From contig JADLEQ010000003.1 of assembly GCA_020846005.1 (NCBI GenBank), positions 1 through 64,000 on the forward strand: a stretch of 64,000 nucleotides of DNA, given 5' to 3'. Of this stretch, positions 23,902 through 32,120 are shown piece by piece. Both the position numbers and the translations under genes were made by a program. The notes beneath the pieces were generated by a model. The model was not told the origin of the DNA. It saw only the letters and a program-made list of their open reading frames with translations, and searched no databases. Origin of the DNA: Polyangiaceae bacterium. GTDB taxonomy: Bacteria > Myxococcota_A > Polyangia > Polyangiales > Polyangiaceae. The stretch's first letter is position 1. Each line of letters opens with the position of its first letter.

Positions 23902-23955
23902 CCTACCGCGACGGCAGGAGGGGCGCGCGCGCGCGCACCCCGGCCCTCGATTGCC

Positions 23956-23967
23956 CTGGAATTCCAG
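23956..23967. repeat. 12-bp perfect palindrome
   Basis: CTGGAATTCCAG lies in the gap between two minus-strand genes, right at the left edge of the 43-bp tandem duplication. It could be an operator or chance; no other signal supports a function. Confidence 0.4.
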
Positions 23968-24053
23968 CGACCTCGCTGGTCGAACGCTCTCCCGCGGCCC
24001 CCCGCGCCGCCGACCTCGCTGGCCAAACGCTCTCCCGCGGCCCCCCGCGCCGC
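23968..24053. repeat. 43-bp tandem duplication
   Basis: Two adjacent copies (23968-24010 and 24011-24053) of a unit beginning CGACCTCGCTGG and ending CCCCCCGCGCCGC differ at only two positions. The remaining gap to 24093 is almost pure G/C. It lies between the Cys-rich lipoprotein gene and its upstream minus-strand neighbour and probably arose by slippage. Confidence 0.85.
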
Positions 24054-24093
24054 GCGCCCGCCCGCGCCGCGCGCGCCCCCCGCGCTGGGGCGC

Positions 24094-25068
24094 TCACTCC
24101 TCGCTCGCTGCCTCCAGCCGCTCCAGCGTGCGCTCGAGCTCGTCGAGGCCGAGCTTCAGCTCCACCTCGACCTCGTGCTCTCGCTGGCCGATCCCCGCGT
24201 CGGCGACGAACCCCAAGCCGACGAGGCGGAGCGACGCGCCGTCCTCCTTCAGGCGCCGCGCGACCGCCGCCACGTCGCCCGCGGCCTCGGCGGACGCGTG
24301 CTCGAGCAGCAGACGCGCGCGCACCTCGGCGCCCACGTCGACCCGGAGCGCGAGCGCCCGCACACCCGCGAGCGGCGACCGCAGCGCGTCGGTGCCGAAC
24401 GGCAGGAGCCAGCCCGCGGGGACGATCCACGAGGCGAGTACCGTCCCCGCGTTCCCCATGCGCGCGCGGAGCCGCCGGTGCTCCGGCGCGGTCGCGGCCG
24501 AGGGCGCGGTGCCGTCCGCCACGTCGATCAGGTCGCGGAGCTGGCGGCCGGCCGCGATGAGCACGAGGCCGCGCGGGTGGACGGCGACCTCCGCGTCCCC
24601 CTCCGCGCGGGGGCGCACCACGGTGAAGCCGCGGAAGCTCGCGGTGTCCGCCGGCCCGGCCGCGCCCCCGGCGTTGCGCGCGACGCACGCGACCAGGCGC
24701 GTCACGTCCCACTCGCCCGTGGCGACCAGGCTCGGATCGCTCCGCGCGGCGCCGCCCGGCAGCGCGAGCGCGAGCGCCTGGGCGTGCGCCATCGGGTCGT
24801 AGTCACCGCAGGGGCCGCCGAGGTCGCCGGCCTCACCGGAGCGGAGCAGCGCGCGCGAGAGGGCGCCGCCGCGGAGCTTCGTGAGGTCGACCGTGGCCAC
24901 CAGCGCCGAGTCTGCGGGCAGCAGCGCGACGAGATCCTTCGCCTCGCGCGGCCGCGCTGCCGGGCCCTTCGGGCCGGCGAACACCCACACCGTGAGGCCG
25001 ACGGCGAGCACGAGCAGGAGCACGTGCAGGCGCGCCGCGCCCTCGGGACCGGCGAAGCGCGGCTTCAC
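24094..25068 (-). CDS. Membrane-anchored protein of unknown function
   Basis: A 324-residue protein with a short cytoplasmic N-terminus, one transmembrane helix (about 14-31, LHVLLLVLAVGLTVWVFA) and a large presumably periplasmic domain. The segment LVALLPADSALVATVDLTKLRGG is reminiscent of DUF3352-like proteins, in which LPADT-x4-VDL begins a repeated domain; the match is suggestive only. The C-terminus is a long charged helix rich in Glu and Leu. The ATG overlaps the stop of the upstream small gene (ATGA), so the two are coupled. Confidence 0.7.
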   Translation of the reverse strand: MKPRFAGPEGAARLHVLLLVLAVGLTVWVFAGPKGPAARPREAKDLVALLPADSALVATVDLTKLRGGALSRALLRSGEAGDLGGPCGDYDPMAHAQALALALPGGAARSDPSLVATGEWDVTRLVACVARNAGGAAGPADTASFRGFTVVRPRAEGDAEVAVHPRGLVLIAAGRQLRDLIDVADGTAPSAATAPEHRRLRARMGNAGTVLASWIVPAGWLLPFGTDALRSPLAGVRALALRVDVGAEVRARLLLEHASAEAAGDVAAVARRLKEDGASLRLVGLGFVADAGIGQREHEVEVELKLGLDELERTLERLEAASEE

Positions 25069-25361
25069 GGGGCCGGATCGGTGTCGGACGAGCGGCGGCC
25101 GTCCGCGCGCCGGCGGCCCTCCGGGCGCGGCGGGAAGATCCGCCGATCGAGCGGCGCGCGCCTCGGCACGAGGGACCGCGCCCCGACCGGCTCAGGGAAG
25201 AGCGCGCGCAGCCCCGCCACCGTCGCGACGCCCGCCGCGCGCGCCTCGACCCAGTGCGCCTCGCAGAGCGCCACGATGCGGCCGTCGAGCACCAGGCGCC
25301 TCGCCCGGCTCCTGGCAGGAGCCCCGCCGGCCGCCAGGCAGACCTCGCAGTTTCGGCTCAT
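25065..25361 (-). CDS. Small putative zinc-binding protein
   Basis: A 98-residue protein. CEVC at residues 4-7 and C-E-A-H in ALCEAHW near residue 34 form a plausible treble-clef or zinc-ribbon site (CxxC plus CxxH). The C-terminal half is basic and Pro/Arg-rich, perhaps disordered. The middle VVEARAAGVATVAGLRALFPEP-like region is helical. No family recognised. Start chosen at the ATG giving MSRNCEVC, since it begins just before the motif. Stop overlaps the start of the membrane-anchored protein gene. Confidence 0.65.
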   Translation of the reverse strand: MSRNCEVCLAAGGAPARSRARRLVLDGRIVALCEAHWVEARAAGVATVAGLRALFPEPVGARSLVPRRAPLDRRIFPPRPEGRRRADGRRSSDTDPAP

Positions 25362-25543
25362 GTGGGCACGGTGCCCGCTCGGGGGACCAGAGGGCAAGTT
25401 CCCGGCATGGCCCGCCGTGCCGGGGCGCGCCGAGTGCGCAGGCGAGACTCGCGCGCACCGGAGCGCGGTCGCCGTGCCGGGTGCGCCGGGTCGAGTTCCG
25501 GTGCCGACCGACGTGGTACAACCCGGTGTCCGAGGACGTCCGC

Positions 25544-26026
25544 ATGGCGAGCCCGAAGCTGTTGCCGTTCCTCTGGTATGCCAGCGAGGCCGAGGAGGCG
25601 GCGGCGTTCTACGCGGCCATCTTCTCCGGCTCCCGCGTCGACCGCGTGACGGTCCTGCAGAGCGACACGCCGGGCGGCCCGCCCGGCGCGGTGAAGATCG
25701 TGGACTTCACGCTCCTCGGCCAGCCGCTCCGCGCGATGAGCGCTGCGCGGCACCACGAGTTCAACGACGCCATCTCGCTCGTCGTCCTCTGCGACGACCA
25801 GGCCGAGCTCGATCGCTACTGGGACGCGCTGCTCGCGGGGGGCGGCCGGCCGCAGGCGTGCGGATGGCTCGTCGATCGCTTCGGCGTGAGGTGGCAGCTC
25901 GTCCCGGCCGCGCTCGACACGATGCTGAGGGACGCCGACCCCGCTCGCGCGAAGCTAGTCACGGACGCCATGCTCCAGATGGTGAAGCTCGATCTCGCGG
26001 CCCTCGAGCGCGCGTATCGCGGCTGA
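25544..26026 (+). CDS. VOC-family (PhnB-like) protein
   Basis: A 160-residue vicinal-oxygen-chelate protein of the PhnB / 3-demethylubiquinone methyltransferase-like subgroup. It begins KLLPFLWYASEAEEAAAFY, has the I-F-x-GS-R core, and later GGGRPQACGWLVDRFGVRWQLVP and a terminal KLVTDAMLQMVKLDLAALE helix, all typical. Proteins of this subgroup are cytosolic dimers of uncertain activity despite the methyltransferase name. Length matches the family. A TACAAC hexamer lies 21 bases before the ATG and could serve as -10. Confidence 0.9.
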   Translation: MASPKLLPFLWYASEAEEAAAFYAAIFSGSRVDRVTVLQSDTPGGPPGAVKIVDFTLLGQPLRAMSAARHHEFNDAISLVVLCDDQAELDRYWDALLAGGGRPQACGWLVDRFGVRWQLVPAALDTMLRDADPARAKLVTDAMLQMVKLDLAALERAYRG

Positions 26027-26139
26027 GGGCTCGCGCCCGGCGCCGCACGCTCACGCCGACCGCGCCGACGCCGCCGGCTGCGGCCCACCCGCCAGCAGGT
26101 CAGCGACGACGCCCCGACTGATGCCCGCGTGCGGTGCCG

Positions 26140-27468
26140 TCAGGGTGGGCAGGCGCCGTACTCCCACGTGTCCCCGAGTCGATCTGTGAGACCGGAGCCC
26201 CCGAAGAGGACCAGCCGCTCCCGTGTGGTGTCGAAGGCGGTGGCCGTAATGGCTCTCGCGGGTGGGCTGGTCGCGGGCGCTCGCTGAAGCCAGCTGGTGC
26301 CGTCCCACTCCCAGGTGTCGTTCAAACGCGTGCACTGGACTCCGGCGCAGCCGCCGAAGAGGACAGTGAGGCCGCGCGCGCTGTCGTAGGCGAGTCCGTG
26401 GTACTGGCGACCCGGTGGGCTTGCTTGGGGCCACTCCTGCGTCCAACTCTTCCACTCCCAGGTGTCACTCAGTACGGTCGACATGGAGCCGCTCGTGGAC
26501 AGCCCACCGAAGAGCACCGTCCGCCCGCGAGCGCCGTCGTGCGCCATCGCGGCGGCGCCCCGCGGGGCTGGGCTCACGGCGGCGGTGGCGAGCGACCACG
26601 ACGAGCCGTCCCACTCCCCAGTGTCCGCGAATAGGGTCGTCGGGGATCCAGGGGTCACGCCTCCGAACAGCACCGTCCGGCTCCTCGCGGCGTCATAGGC
26701 TAGCGCGCCGGGCCAGCGTGGCTTCGGGCCGCCCGACGTCGGGCGCTCGACCCAGTCGACTCCGTCCCACTCCCAGGTGTCGCCGAGCATCAAGTACCCC
26801 GACGGCAGGTACACCGCACCCCCGAACAAGACCGTGCGGTTGCGATCGCTGTCATATGCCATCATGTGCCCGGAGCGAGCCGAAGGGGTGGTCGACGAGA
26901 CGGACTGGGTCCAGGTGCTGCCATCCCACTCCCACGTGTCGGCGAGGTCGGCGTTGCTGGCTCCGCTGCCGCCGAAGAGCACGGTTCTGGCTCGGGCGCT
27001 GTCGTAGACCATCACGTGGCCGATCCGCGGAGGCGGGCTCGAAATGGGCGCACGCTGCGTCCAGGTGACGCACGTACAGGCTCCGTCGCTGCACGCTGGT
27101 GTTGCGCCAGAGCACTCAGCGACGAGCCGCCAGACCCCCGCGGCGTCGCACGTCTCGGCGAAGCGCCCCCGGCAGCGCCGCGAAGACGGCGCGCATGAAG
27201 TCGCGCCGTCACCACTGTCGGCGTGTGCGCCCCCTGCGCCTCCGTCGTTCGGAACGCCGGCGCTCCCGCTCGTCGTCGTTGCAGCCGCGCCGCCGGTGCC
27301 GGCGCTCGCGTCCGCGCCCACCGCGCCGCCAGCAGCCGCGCCGCCGGCAGCCGCGCCGTCGTGAGCCGCCGCGTCAGCCCCCGCGTCGGGCGGCACCTCG
27401 ATCACCTTCGTGGCCGTGGTGCTCGAACAGCCGACGGCGACGCCCACGGCGATCCAAGCCCTGCTCAT
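26140..27468 (-). CDS. Kelch-type beta-propeller lipoprotein
   Basis: A 442-residue exported protein: short signal peptide ending in a lipobox-like AVGCSS, a long Ala/Gly/Asp-rich spacer (about 20-95), a small Cys pair region (RCRGRFAETCDAAGVW...CSDGACTC) and six Kelch-like repeats of about 50-55 residues. Each repeat contains R-x-GH-x2-YD-x2-R-x-RTVLFGG and then DTWEWDG-x-W. Six repeats imply a six-bladed propeller used for binding. Such lipoproteins are common in Myxococcota; ligand unknown. The ATG at 27468 was chosen because it gives the lipobox. Confidence 0.85.
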   Translation of the reverse strand: MSRAWIAVGVAVGCSSTTATKVIEVPPDAGADAAAHDGAAAGGAAAGGAVGADASAGTGGAAATTTSGSAGVPNDGGAGGAHADSGDGATSCAPSSRRCRGRFAETCDAAGVWRLVAECSGATPACSDGACTCVTWTQRAPISSPPPRIGHVMVYDSARARTVLFGGSGASNADLADTWEWDGSTWTQSVSSTTPSARSGHMMAYDSDRNRTVLFGGAVYLPSGYLMLGDTWEWDGVDWVERPTSGGPKPRWPGALAYDAARSRTVLFGGVTPGSPTTLFADTGEWDGSSWSLATAAVSPAPRGAAAMAHDGARGRTVLFGGLSTSGSMSTVLSDTWEWKSWTQEWPQASPPGRQYHGLAYDSARGLTVLFGGCAGVQCTRLNDTWEWDGTSWLQRAPATSPPARAITATAFDTTRERLVLFGGSGLTDRLGDTWEYGACPP

Positions 27469-27739
27469 CGCCCGAGGATCGTGCGTCCCCACGTCGCCGC
27501 AGGTGACTCCGCAGGGGCAGCGTCTGGCCTCGGCCTGCGCTCCGCGCCACCGCGCCCGTCCCGCGACCTCCGCGTGGGTCCGAGGCGGCCGCCGGTGGCG
27601 CCGTCGATGACCACCCCGGCAGCGAAGGCGGCACGCGCTGCGGAGCGGTGCCCGCTGGTGCGCGCTCTCCTCGCTCTCGTGGTGAGCCACGCGACCGTGA
27701 AGCGCCGCAGCGCCGGATACCCCCGGGAAGGACCAAGGC

Positions 27740-28078
27740 GTGCCGTCGGGTGTCCTCGAGGCGCGCGGCGAGGGTCGCGGGCGCGCGTACCACCTGTCGG
27801 CCGCGATGTACCGGGTCCTCGGCGACCGCGCGGGCTACGTGCGGGTGCGCGGGTTCGAGCCGTCGCAGCGGGAGCAGATGGTGCTCCAGTACGCCCAGGA
27901 GCACGGGCAGATCACGCGGCGCGAGGCCGCCGAGCTGTGCAAGCTCTCGGCAGACCAGGCGAGCCGCCTCCTGCGAAGGCTCGCCACCCAGCACCCCGAG
28001 CTGAGCCTCGAGGGCGAGCGACGGGGCGCCCGCTACGTCTGGAAGGGCCCGCAGCGATCGGCCAAGGGGAAGCCGTAA
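27740..28078 (+). pseudogene. C-terminal fragment of AlbA_2/HTH-type DNA-binding protein
   Basis: 112 readable residues match the C-terminal end of the AlbA_2 (RecG-like, formerly ATP-binding/Schlafen-like) regulator family: VLEARGEGRGRAYHLSAAMY followed by a YVRVRGFEP segment and a winged-helix end, ITRREAAELCKLSADQASRLL. Full-length members are about 450-580 residues. Nothing upstream (27469-27739) in any frame continues the domain, so the first three quarters of the gene are missing. It could still be expressed as a small HTH protein from its ATG. The likeliest reading is a remnant of deletion or rearrangement. Confidence 0.7.
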
Positions 28079-28105
28079 TGGGCGGAAGTGCACCGGTCAT
28101 GCGCG

Positions 28106-28125
28106 CGCGCATTCTGGAATGCGCG
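28106..28125. repeat. Inverted repeat, 9-bp arms
   Basis: CGCGCATTC-TG-GAATGCGCG is a perfect hairpin or operator-like dyad with a two-base centre, 28 bases after the stop of the HTH fragment. There is no T-run, so it is not a classical terminator. It could be a transcription-factor site or part of an old recombination junction. Confidence 0.6.
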
Positions 28126-28205
28126 ACTTATGCGCGGCGGCTCGGTGGCGCGTATTCCTGGGCGGAGGTGCCTGCCCTGGCGGGCGATCCTCGGCCGCTT
28201 CGCCC

Positions 28206-28295
28206 CGCAGCGGTCCCGCTCGCCGATCGGCGACGACCGCGCTCTCTGCCCGCAGCGGCCCCGCTCGCCGATCGGCGACGACCGCGCGCTCTGCC
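28206..28295. repeat. 45-bp tandem duplication with palindromic core
   Basis: Two adjacent 45-base copies starting CGCAGCGG, each holding the perfect 14-base palindrome TCGCCGATCGGCGA. Copies differ at about two positions. The arrangement gives two identical dyads 45 bases apart, roughly four helical turns, which might suit cooperative protein binding, though slippage alone explains it. Confidence 0.75.
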
Positions 28296-28400
28296 GCTGG
28301 ATCGCGACCACGGCCGCCCTCGCCGGGAGGACCCGCCCGCCGCGGGCGCGCGCCCCTGGAGGGCGAACTCCCCCCCCCGCTCGCCCCCCCTCGACCCGCC

Positions 28401-29624
28401 TCAGCGCGCCTGCGTCACCACCTCCCAGTAGCTCTTGAAGGGATGGCGCTGGGCTCGCCCGAGGAAGGCGTTGGCGGGCACCGCGAGCTGCGTCGTGCGC
28501 TGGCCGGGCTGCTGGGACGGGTGGCGCCTGCCCTGATCGAACCACACGCGCACGAGGGTGCTCGCGTCGTCGCGTGGCATCGCCTCCACGGCGGCGACGA
28601 AGCGCGGGTACGTGCGGGCCTCGAAGAGGTACTGCTCGACGTTCGACGTATAGAACACGCCCAGGACCAGGCCCCGAGCGCGCAGCTCCGCGGCGACGGC
28701 GACCAGCGCGCGGGTGCCGCCGAAGTCTCCGACCACGGGGATCACGCGGTTCTCGCGCACCAGGCGCCGGACGCTCGCGTACGCGGCCTCCGACGCGAGG
28801 AAGCTCGACTCGACGCCGCTCGGATCCCGGCGCGCCAGCAGCTCCCCGAGCGTCGGGTACTCGCGGGCGCTGTTCCTCATCGAGTAGCGGAGCGAGAGCC
28901 CGCGCAGGAAGAATGCGTCCTGGATGCGCTCGAGCTCGGCGTCGTCGTCCCCGGCGGGGCGGACGCGGAGGCGCAGGAGGAGCGCCTGGGTGCGGGCGAC
29001 GCCCTCGTCGCGCAGCGCGCGACTGGCCGGCGCGTCGAGGAACGCGGCGGCGAGCGCGGCGAAACCCTCGGGCGCGGCGGCGCCGGCGTCGAGCCCTACC
29101 GGATCGCGAGCGAGCAGCGCTCGGAGGAACCCGGCGCGCGTCTCGCCCACCTCGAAGCAACCGCGCAGGACCAGGTGCTCGAGCAGGTTGCCGCGCCGGA
29201 TGTCGACCACGTACGCCATGCGCGGGGCGAGCAGCGCGAGGTAGGTGAGGTTCTGCTCCGGCCCCACGCCGACGTACGCGTGCCCGCGCAGCCGGGGATC
29301 GCGGAGCGCCGCCGCCACGTCGAGGTACGAGGTCTCGTTGCTGACGAAGTTGTCGCTCGGGAACTCGCCCGGGTCCTCCGACAGTCGCGCGATGAGCGGC
29401 CCGACCTCCTCGTCGCGCATCGCGAGGTCGAGCCCGCCGGGGGACGCCTGGGTGGCGGCCGGCGCATCGCCCCCCGGAGGCGCCCGCGACGCCGGCGGCG
29501 TCGCGCTCGGAGCGACGGACGCCGGCGGCGTCGCGCTCCCCGCCGGTGAAGGCTCGACCCTCGGCCGCTGACACGCGGCGAACGTCAGCGCGACCAGCGC
29601 GAGCGGCAGGCGGTCGCGCGTCAT
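28401..29624 (-). CDS. Exported LIC_10091-like (DUF7790-type) lipoprotein
   Basis: A 407-residue lipoprotein (signal VALTFAACQR, then a Pro/Ala-rich spacer to about residue 75). The body carries SDNFVSNETSYLDV, YVGVGPEQNLTYLALL and RMAYVVDIRRGNLLEHL, which resemble the conserved N-terminal segments of LIC_10091-family proteins. I know that family only as conserved and uncharacterised; some similarity to SAM-dependent methyltransferase folds (GVGPEQN loop, VVDIRR strand) is visible. Later VIPVVGDFGG and GVFYTSNVEQYLF motifs are also conserved in it. Start chosen at the ATG giving the lipobox. Confidence 0.7.
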   Translation of the reverse strand: MTRDRLPLALVALTFAACQRPRVEPSPAGSATPPASVAPSATPPASRAPPGGDAPAATQASPGGLDLAMRDEEVGPLIARLSEDPGEFPSDNFVSNETSYLDVAAALRDPRLRGHAYVGVGPEQNLTYLALLAPRMAYVVDIRRGNLLEHLVLRGCFEVGETRAGFLRALLARDPVGLDAGAAAPEGFAALAAAFLDAPASRALRDEGVARTQALLLRLRVRPAGDDDAELERIQDAFFLRGLSLRYSMRNSAREYPTLGELLARRDPSGVESSFLASEAAYASVRRLVRENRVIPVVGDFGGTRALVAVAAELRARGLVLGVFYTSNVEQYLFEARTYPRFVAAVEAMPRDDASTLVRVWFDQGRRHPSQQPGQRTTQLAVPANAFLGRAQRHPFKSYWEVVTQAR

Positions 29625-29993
29625 CCCTCTGCGAATCGTTGGAAGGGGGCCGGGACCTCGGCGGCGACCGAGCGGAGAGCCGGACGAGCGCGCCATCGCT
29701 GCGCAGAACGCCCGGCGGGGCGGGGCGATTCCGCGGCGCGCCTCACCCCGGCTCGGTCCGCCGCGTCGCGCCCGCGCGGACCGGATCCGCCTGCGCCGCC
29801 CCGGGCGACGGCCCCAGCACTTCGCGGTACCGGCCGCCGGGCGCGGGGTCTACGCTGCGCGGCGCATGGTCGGCGCGCTGCGCTTCGGACGGATCGCGGC
29901 CCGCCGCGGCCCCTCCGCGCGCGGCGCCGGTCCTCCTCGACGCGCCGGGGGCGCCGGCTCGCCCGGCCCCGCGCGGGATCCGGGCTGAGCCGG
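29625..29993. other. Intergenic region with possible 40-codon leader ORF (29866-29988)
   Basis: Divergent interval between the LIC_10091-like gene and the prenyltransferase gene. On the plus strand, TACGCT (29851-29856) stands nine bases before an ATG at 29866, the same spacing as at other putative short-leader starts. That ATG opens a 40-codon Arg/Gly/Pro-rich reading frame whose TGA (29986-29988) ends five bases before the prenyltransferase ATG. It may be a leader peptide or simply an untranslated leader. Nothing else was found. Confidence 0.35.
29851..29856 (+). promoter_or_regulatory. -10-like element TACGCT
   Basis: Hexamer nine bases before the ATG at 29866, matching the arrangement at 3938, 37629 and 62789. 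No recognisable -35. It would drive the short reading frame and the UbiA-type gene behind it. Confidence 0.35.
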
Positions 29994-31001
29994 ATGGCGC
30001 GACCTCTCGGCGCGTTGCTCGGCGAGGGCCTGCGCTGGGCGGGCGCGTTCGCGCGGGGGCGTGCGCCACGGTCGCCGCACTCGCTGGCGCGACGCGCCGG
30101 GGTGCTGCTCGAGGCGATGCGACCGCACTACTTCGTGTTCCCCGCTGGCGCGGTCCTCGCGGGGGCCGCGAGCGCGGGCGCGGCCCGGAGCGCCGCGGGG
30201 GTGTGGCTCATGGCGGCGGCCGCTGGGGTGGGATGGGGGGTGGGGCAGCTGCTGAACGATCTGCACGACCGTGAGGCGGACGCCCTCGTCGAGCCCGGAC
30301 GTGCCGCGCCCCGCGGGGACCTGCCCGAGGGGCCCACCGTCGCGATCGCGGCGGCGCTCGGGATCGCGGTGGCCGCGGTCGCCGTGTCGGTTCACCCGCG
30401 GGCGTGGTGCGCCGCCGTGGTCGCCGCGGCGCTGCTGATCGGCTACGACCTGGCGAAGCGCGTCCCGCTGCTCGGCAACGCGGTGCATGGCGCGCTGGTG
30501 GCCAGCGCGGCGGCGCTGGGCGCGCTCGCCGCGCAGCCGGCGCTCGGGCTCGGCGAGGTGCTGCACCGGGCGCGGCCGACGCTGCTGGTCGCCGGTGGCC
30601 TCGCCGCGCTCTACCTGCAGGCGAACTACGAGAAGGATCGCGCGAGCGACGCCGCCGTCGGCGCGCGCACGCTCGCCCACCTGGCCGGCGTGCGGGGGAG
30701 CGCCGCGGTGCGCGCGCTGGCGCTCGCCGGGCTCCTCCTCGCCGCCCGCGGCGACCCGTGGCTCCGCACCCCGGCGGCGCTCGTGGTGGCGGCCGCCGGA
30801 GCGTCGCTGGTCGTGGCCTCGATCGTCGGCTCGCTGCTGCGGGAGCGGGCAGCCATCGGCGCCTACCGCGCTGCGGTCCACGGGCACGCGCTGCTCATGC
30901 TCGCCGGCGCCGCGGACCTGCTGGGCGCGCCGGGGCTCGCGGCGACGGCGCTCGCCTCGGCCGCCGCGATCGAGCGCGCGTTCCGGCGCGGAGGGGCGTG
31001 A
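29994..31001 (+). CDS. UbiA-family prenyltransferase
   Basis: A 335-residue integral membrane protein with about eight or nine helices. The first Asp-rich motif reads NDLHDREAD (NDxxDxxxD) and the second YEKDRASD (the YxKDxxxD-type), the two Mg-pyrophosphate-binding loops of UbiA-superfamily intramembrane prenyltransferases. The superfamily attaches polyprenyl or phytyl chains to aromatic acceptors (quinones, heme O, chlorophyll-like rings, lipids). No neighbouring quinone or terpenoid gene tells the acceptor. The region around PLLGNAVHGALVASAAALG is typical. The ATG at 29994 gives a cytoplasmic N-terminus of about 40 residues. Confidence 0.85.
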   Translation: MARPLGALLGEGLRWAGAFARGRAPRSPHSLARRAGVLLEAMRPHYFVFPAGAVLAGAASAGAARSAAGVWLMAAAAGVGWGVGQLLNDLHDREADALVEPGRAAPRGDLPEGPTVAIAAALGIAVAAVAVSVHPRAWCAAVVAAALLIGYDLAKRVPLLGNAVHGALVASAAALGALAAQPALGLGEVLHRARPTLLVAGGLAALYLQANYEKDRASDAAVGARTLAHLAGVRGSAAVRALALAGLLLAARGDPWLRTPAALVVAAAGASLVVASIVGSLLRERAAIGAYRAAVHGHALLMLAGAADLLGAPGLAATALASAAAIERAFRRGGA

Positions 31002-31081
31002 GAGGCGCCGGGGCGCGGGGCCGCTCCGCGCGAGGCGGCGGCCTGGCGACGCGCGAGCCGGGCCCACCCGTCGCCCACCCG

Positions 31082-32017
31082 CTACCGGGCCTTCCGCTCG
31101 AGCCACGCGATCACGTCCGCCTCGACCGGGCGGCCCTCGTGGCGGGAGAGCTCCTGGATGCCGGTGGGGCTCGTCACGTTCACCTCGATCAGGCGCTCGG
31201 CGATGAGGTCGAGGCCGACGAAGTAGAGGCCGCGGCGCGCGAGCTCCGGGCCGATCTTCGCCACCAGCGCGGCCTCGCCTGGGGTGAGCTCGGTCGCCTC
31301 CACACGGCCGCCGACGTGGATGTTGGCGCGCAGGTCGTCCTCACGGGGCACGCGGCGGATCGCGCCGAGCGGGGCGCCGTCGAGCAGCAGGACCCGCTTG
31401 TCGCCGCCGCGCACGGCCGGGAGGTACTCCTGCACGAGCGCGAGCTCTCGGCCCTCACGGGTGAGCAGGTCGACGAGGGCGCGCGCGTTGCGGTCGCGCC
31501 GCGAGAGGCCCACCACCCCGAGCCCGCCCGCGCCGTCGAGCGGCTTGAGCACCGCCTCGCCGCCGACCTCGTCGACGAACGCGAGCAGCGCGTCGCGGTC
31601 CGCGCTGACGAGCGACCTCGGCATGCAGTCGGCGAAGTGGAACGCGAAGAGCTTCTCGTTGGCGTCCCGCAGCGCGCCGGGGTCGTTCACCACGAGCACA
31701 CGGTCCTTGACGAGATCGAGCTGCTGCGTGAGGTGCAGGTAGGCTACGTCGAAAGGCGGATCCTTGCGGACGAGGACCGCCCCGAGCGACGCGAGCTCGA
31801 CCAGCTCGGGAGGGCCGGTCGTCACGTGGGGCGCCGCGTCGGAGACGCGGATCGATCTCGCGCGCGCGGAGACCTCGCGCCGGTGGAGGGACACCTGGTG
31901 GGGCTCGCAGACGAACGGCTCGTGACCTCGCGCGAGCGCGGCGCGCAGGAAGGCGAACGAGGTGTCCTTGTCGGGGAGCATCCGCTCGGGCGGATCCATG
32001 ACGAAGAGCAGGCGCAT
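31082..32017 (-). CDS. gshB: Glutathione synthetase
   Basis: A 311-residue ATP-grasp enzyme. MRLLFVMDPPERMLPDKDTSF is the standard prokaryotic GshB N-terminus, followed by VLVRKDPPFDVAYLHLTQQLD, a Gly-rich ATP loop in LKPLDGAGGLGVVGL and the C-terminal GLDLIAERLIEVNVTSPTGIQEL with Mg-binding Glu/Asn. It joins gamma-glutamylcysteine to glycine using ATP. Length matches the family. It is divergent from the gamma-glutamyltransferase gene with only about 100 bases between them, so synthesis and turnover of glutathione are linked. No gshA is present in the window. Confidence 0.95.
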   Translation of the reverse strand: MRLLFVMDPPERMLPDKDTSFAFLRAALARGHEPFVCEPHQVSLHRREVSARARSIRVSDAAPHVTTGPPELVELASLGAVLVRKDPPFDVAYLHLTQQLDLVKDRVLVVNDPGALRDANEKLFAFHFADCMPRSLVSADRDALLAFVDEVGGEAVLKPLDGAGGLGVVGLSRRDRNARALVDLLTREGRELALVQEYLPAVRGGDKRVLLLDGAPLGAIRRVPREDDLRANIHVGGRVEATELTPGEAALVAKIGPELARRGLYFVGLDLIAERLIEVNVTSPTGIQELSRHEGRPVEADVIAWLERKAR

Positions 32018-32120
32018 CGGGGGACCTCGGGCAGCGGTCAGGCCAGGGTCTAGCGCGAGGAGCGCCCCTCGCGCTCGGCCGCGGCTTGGCGCCGCAACGA
32101 ACACGTCCTATCGGGGGCTC

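Larger units (their letters stand above)
28079..28400. other. Gene-free interval with repeats
   Basis: About 320 bases between the HTH fragment and the convergent lipoprotein gene. It contains a 20-base inverted repeat (28106-28125), a 45-bp tandem duplication with an internal palindrome (28206-28295) and, further on, a purely GC stretch. No coding pattern was found on either strand. Together with the truncated gene it looks like a rearrangement-prone site. Confidence 0.6.

Noticed and set aside
20608-26121. 1837-codon open frame on the plus strand
   Set aside because: It spans several well-supported minus-strand genes and intergenic repeats, with shadow-like composition.
28106-28125. Rho-independent terminator
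   Set aside because: The hairpin is perfect but has no T-run on either side.
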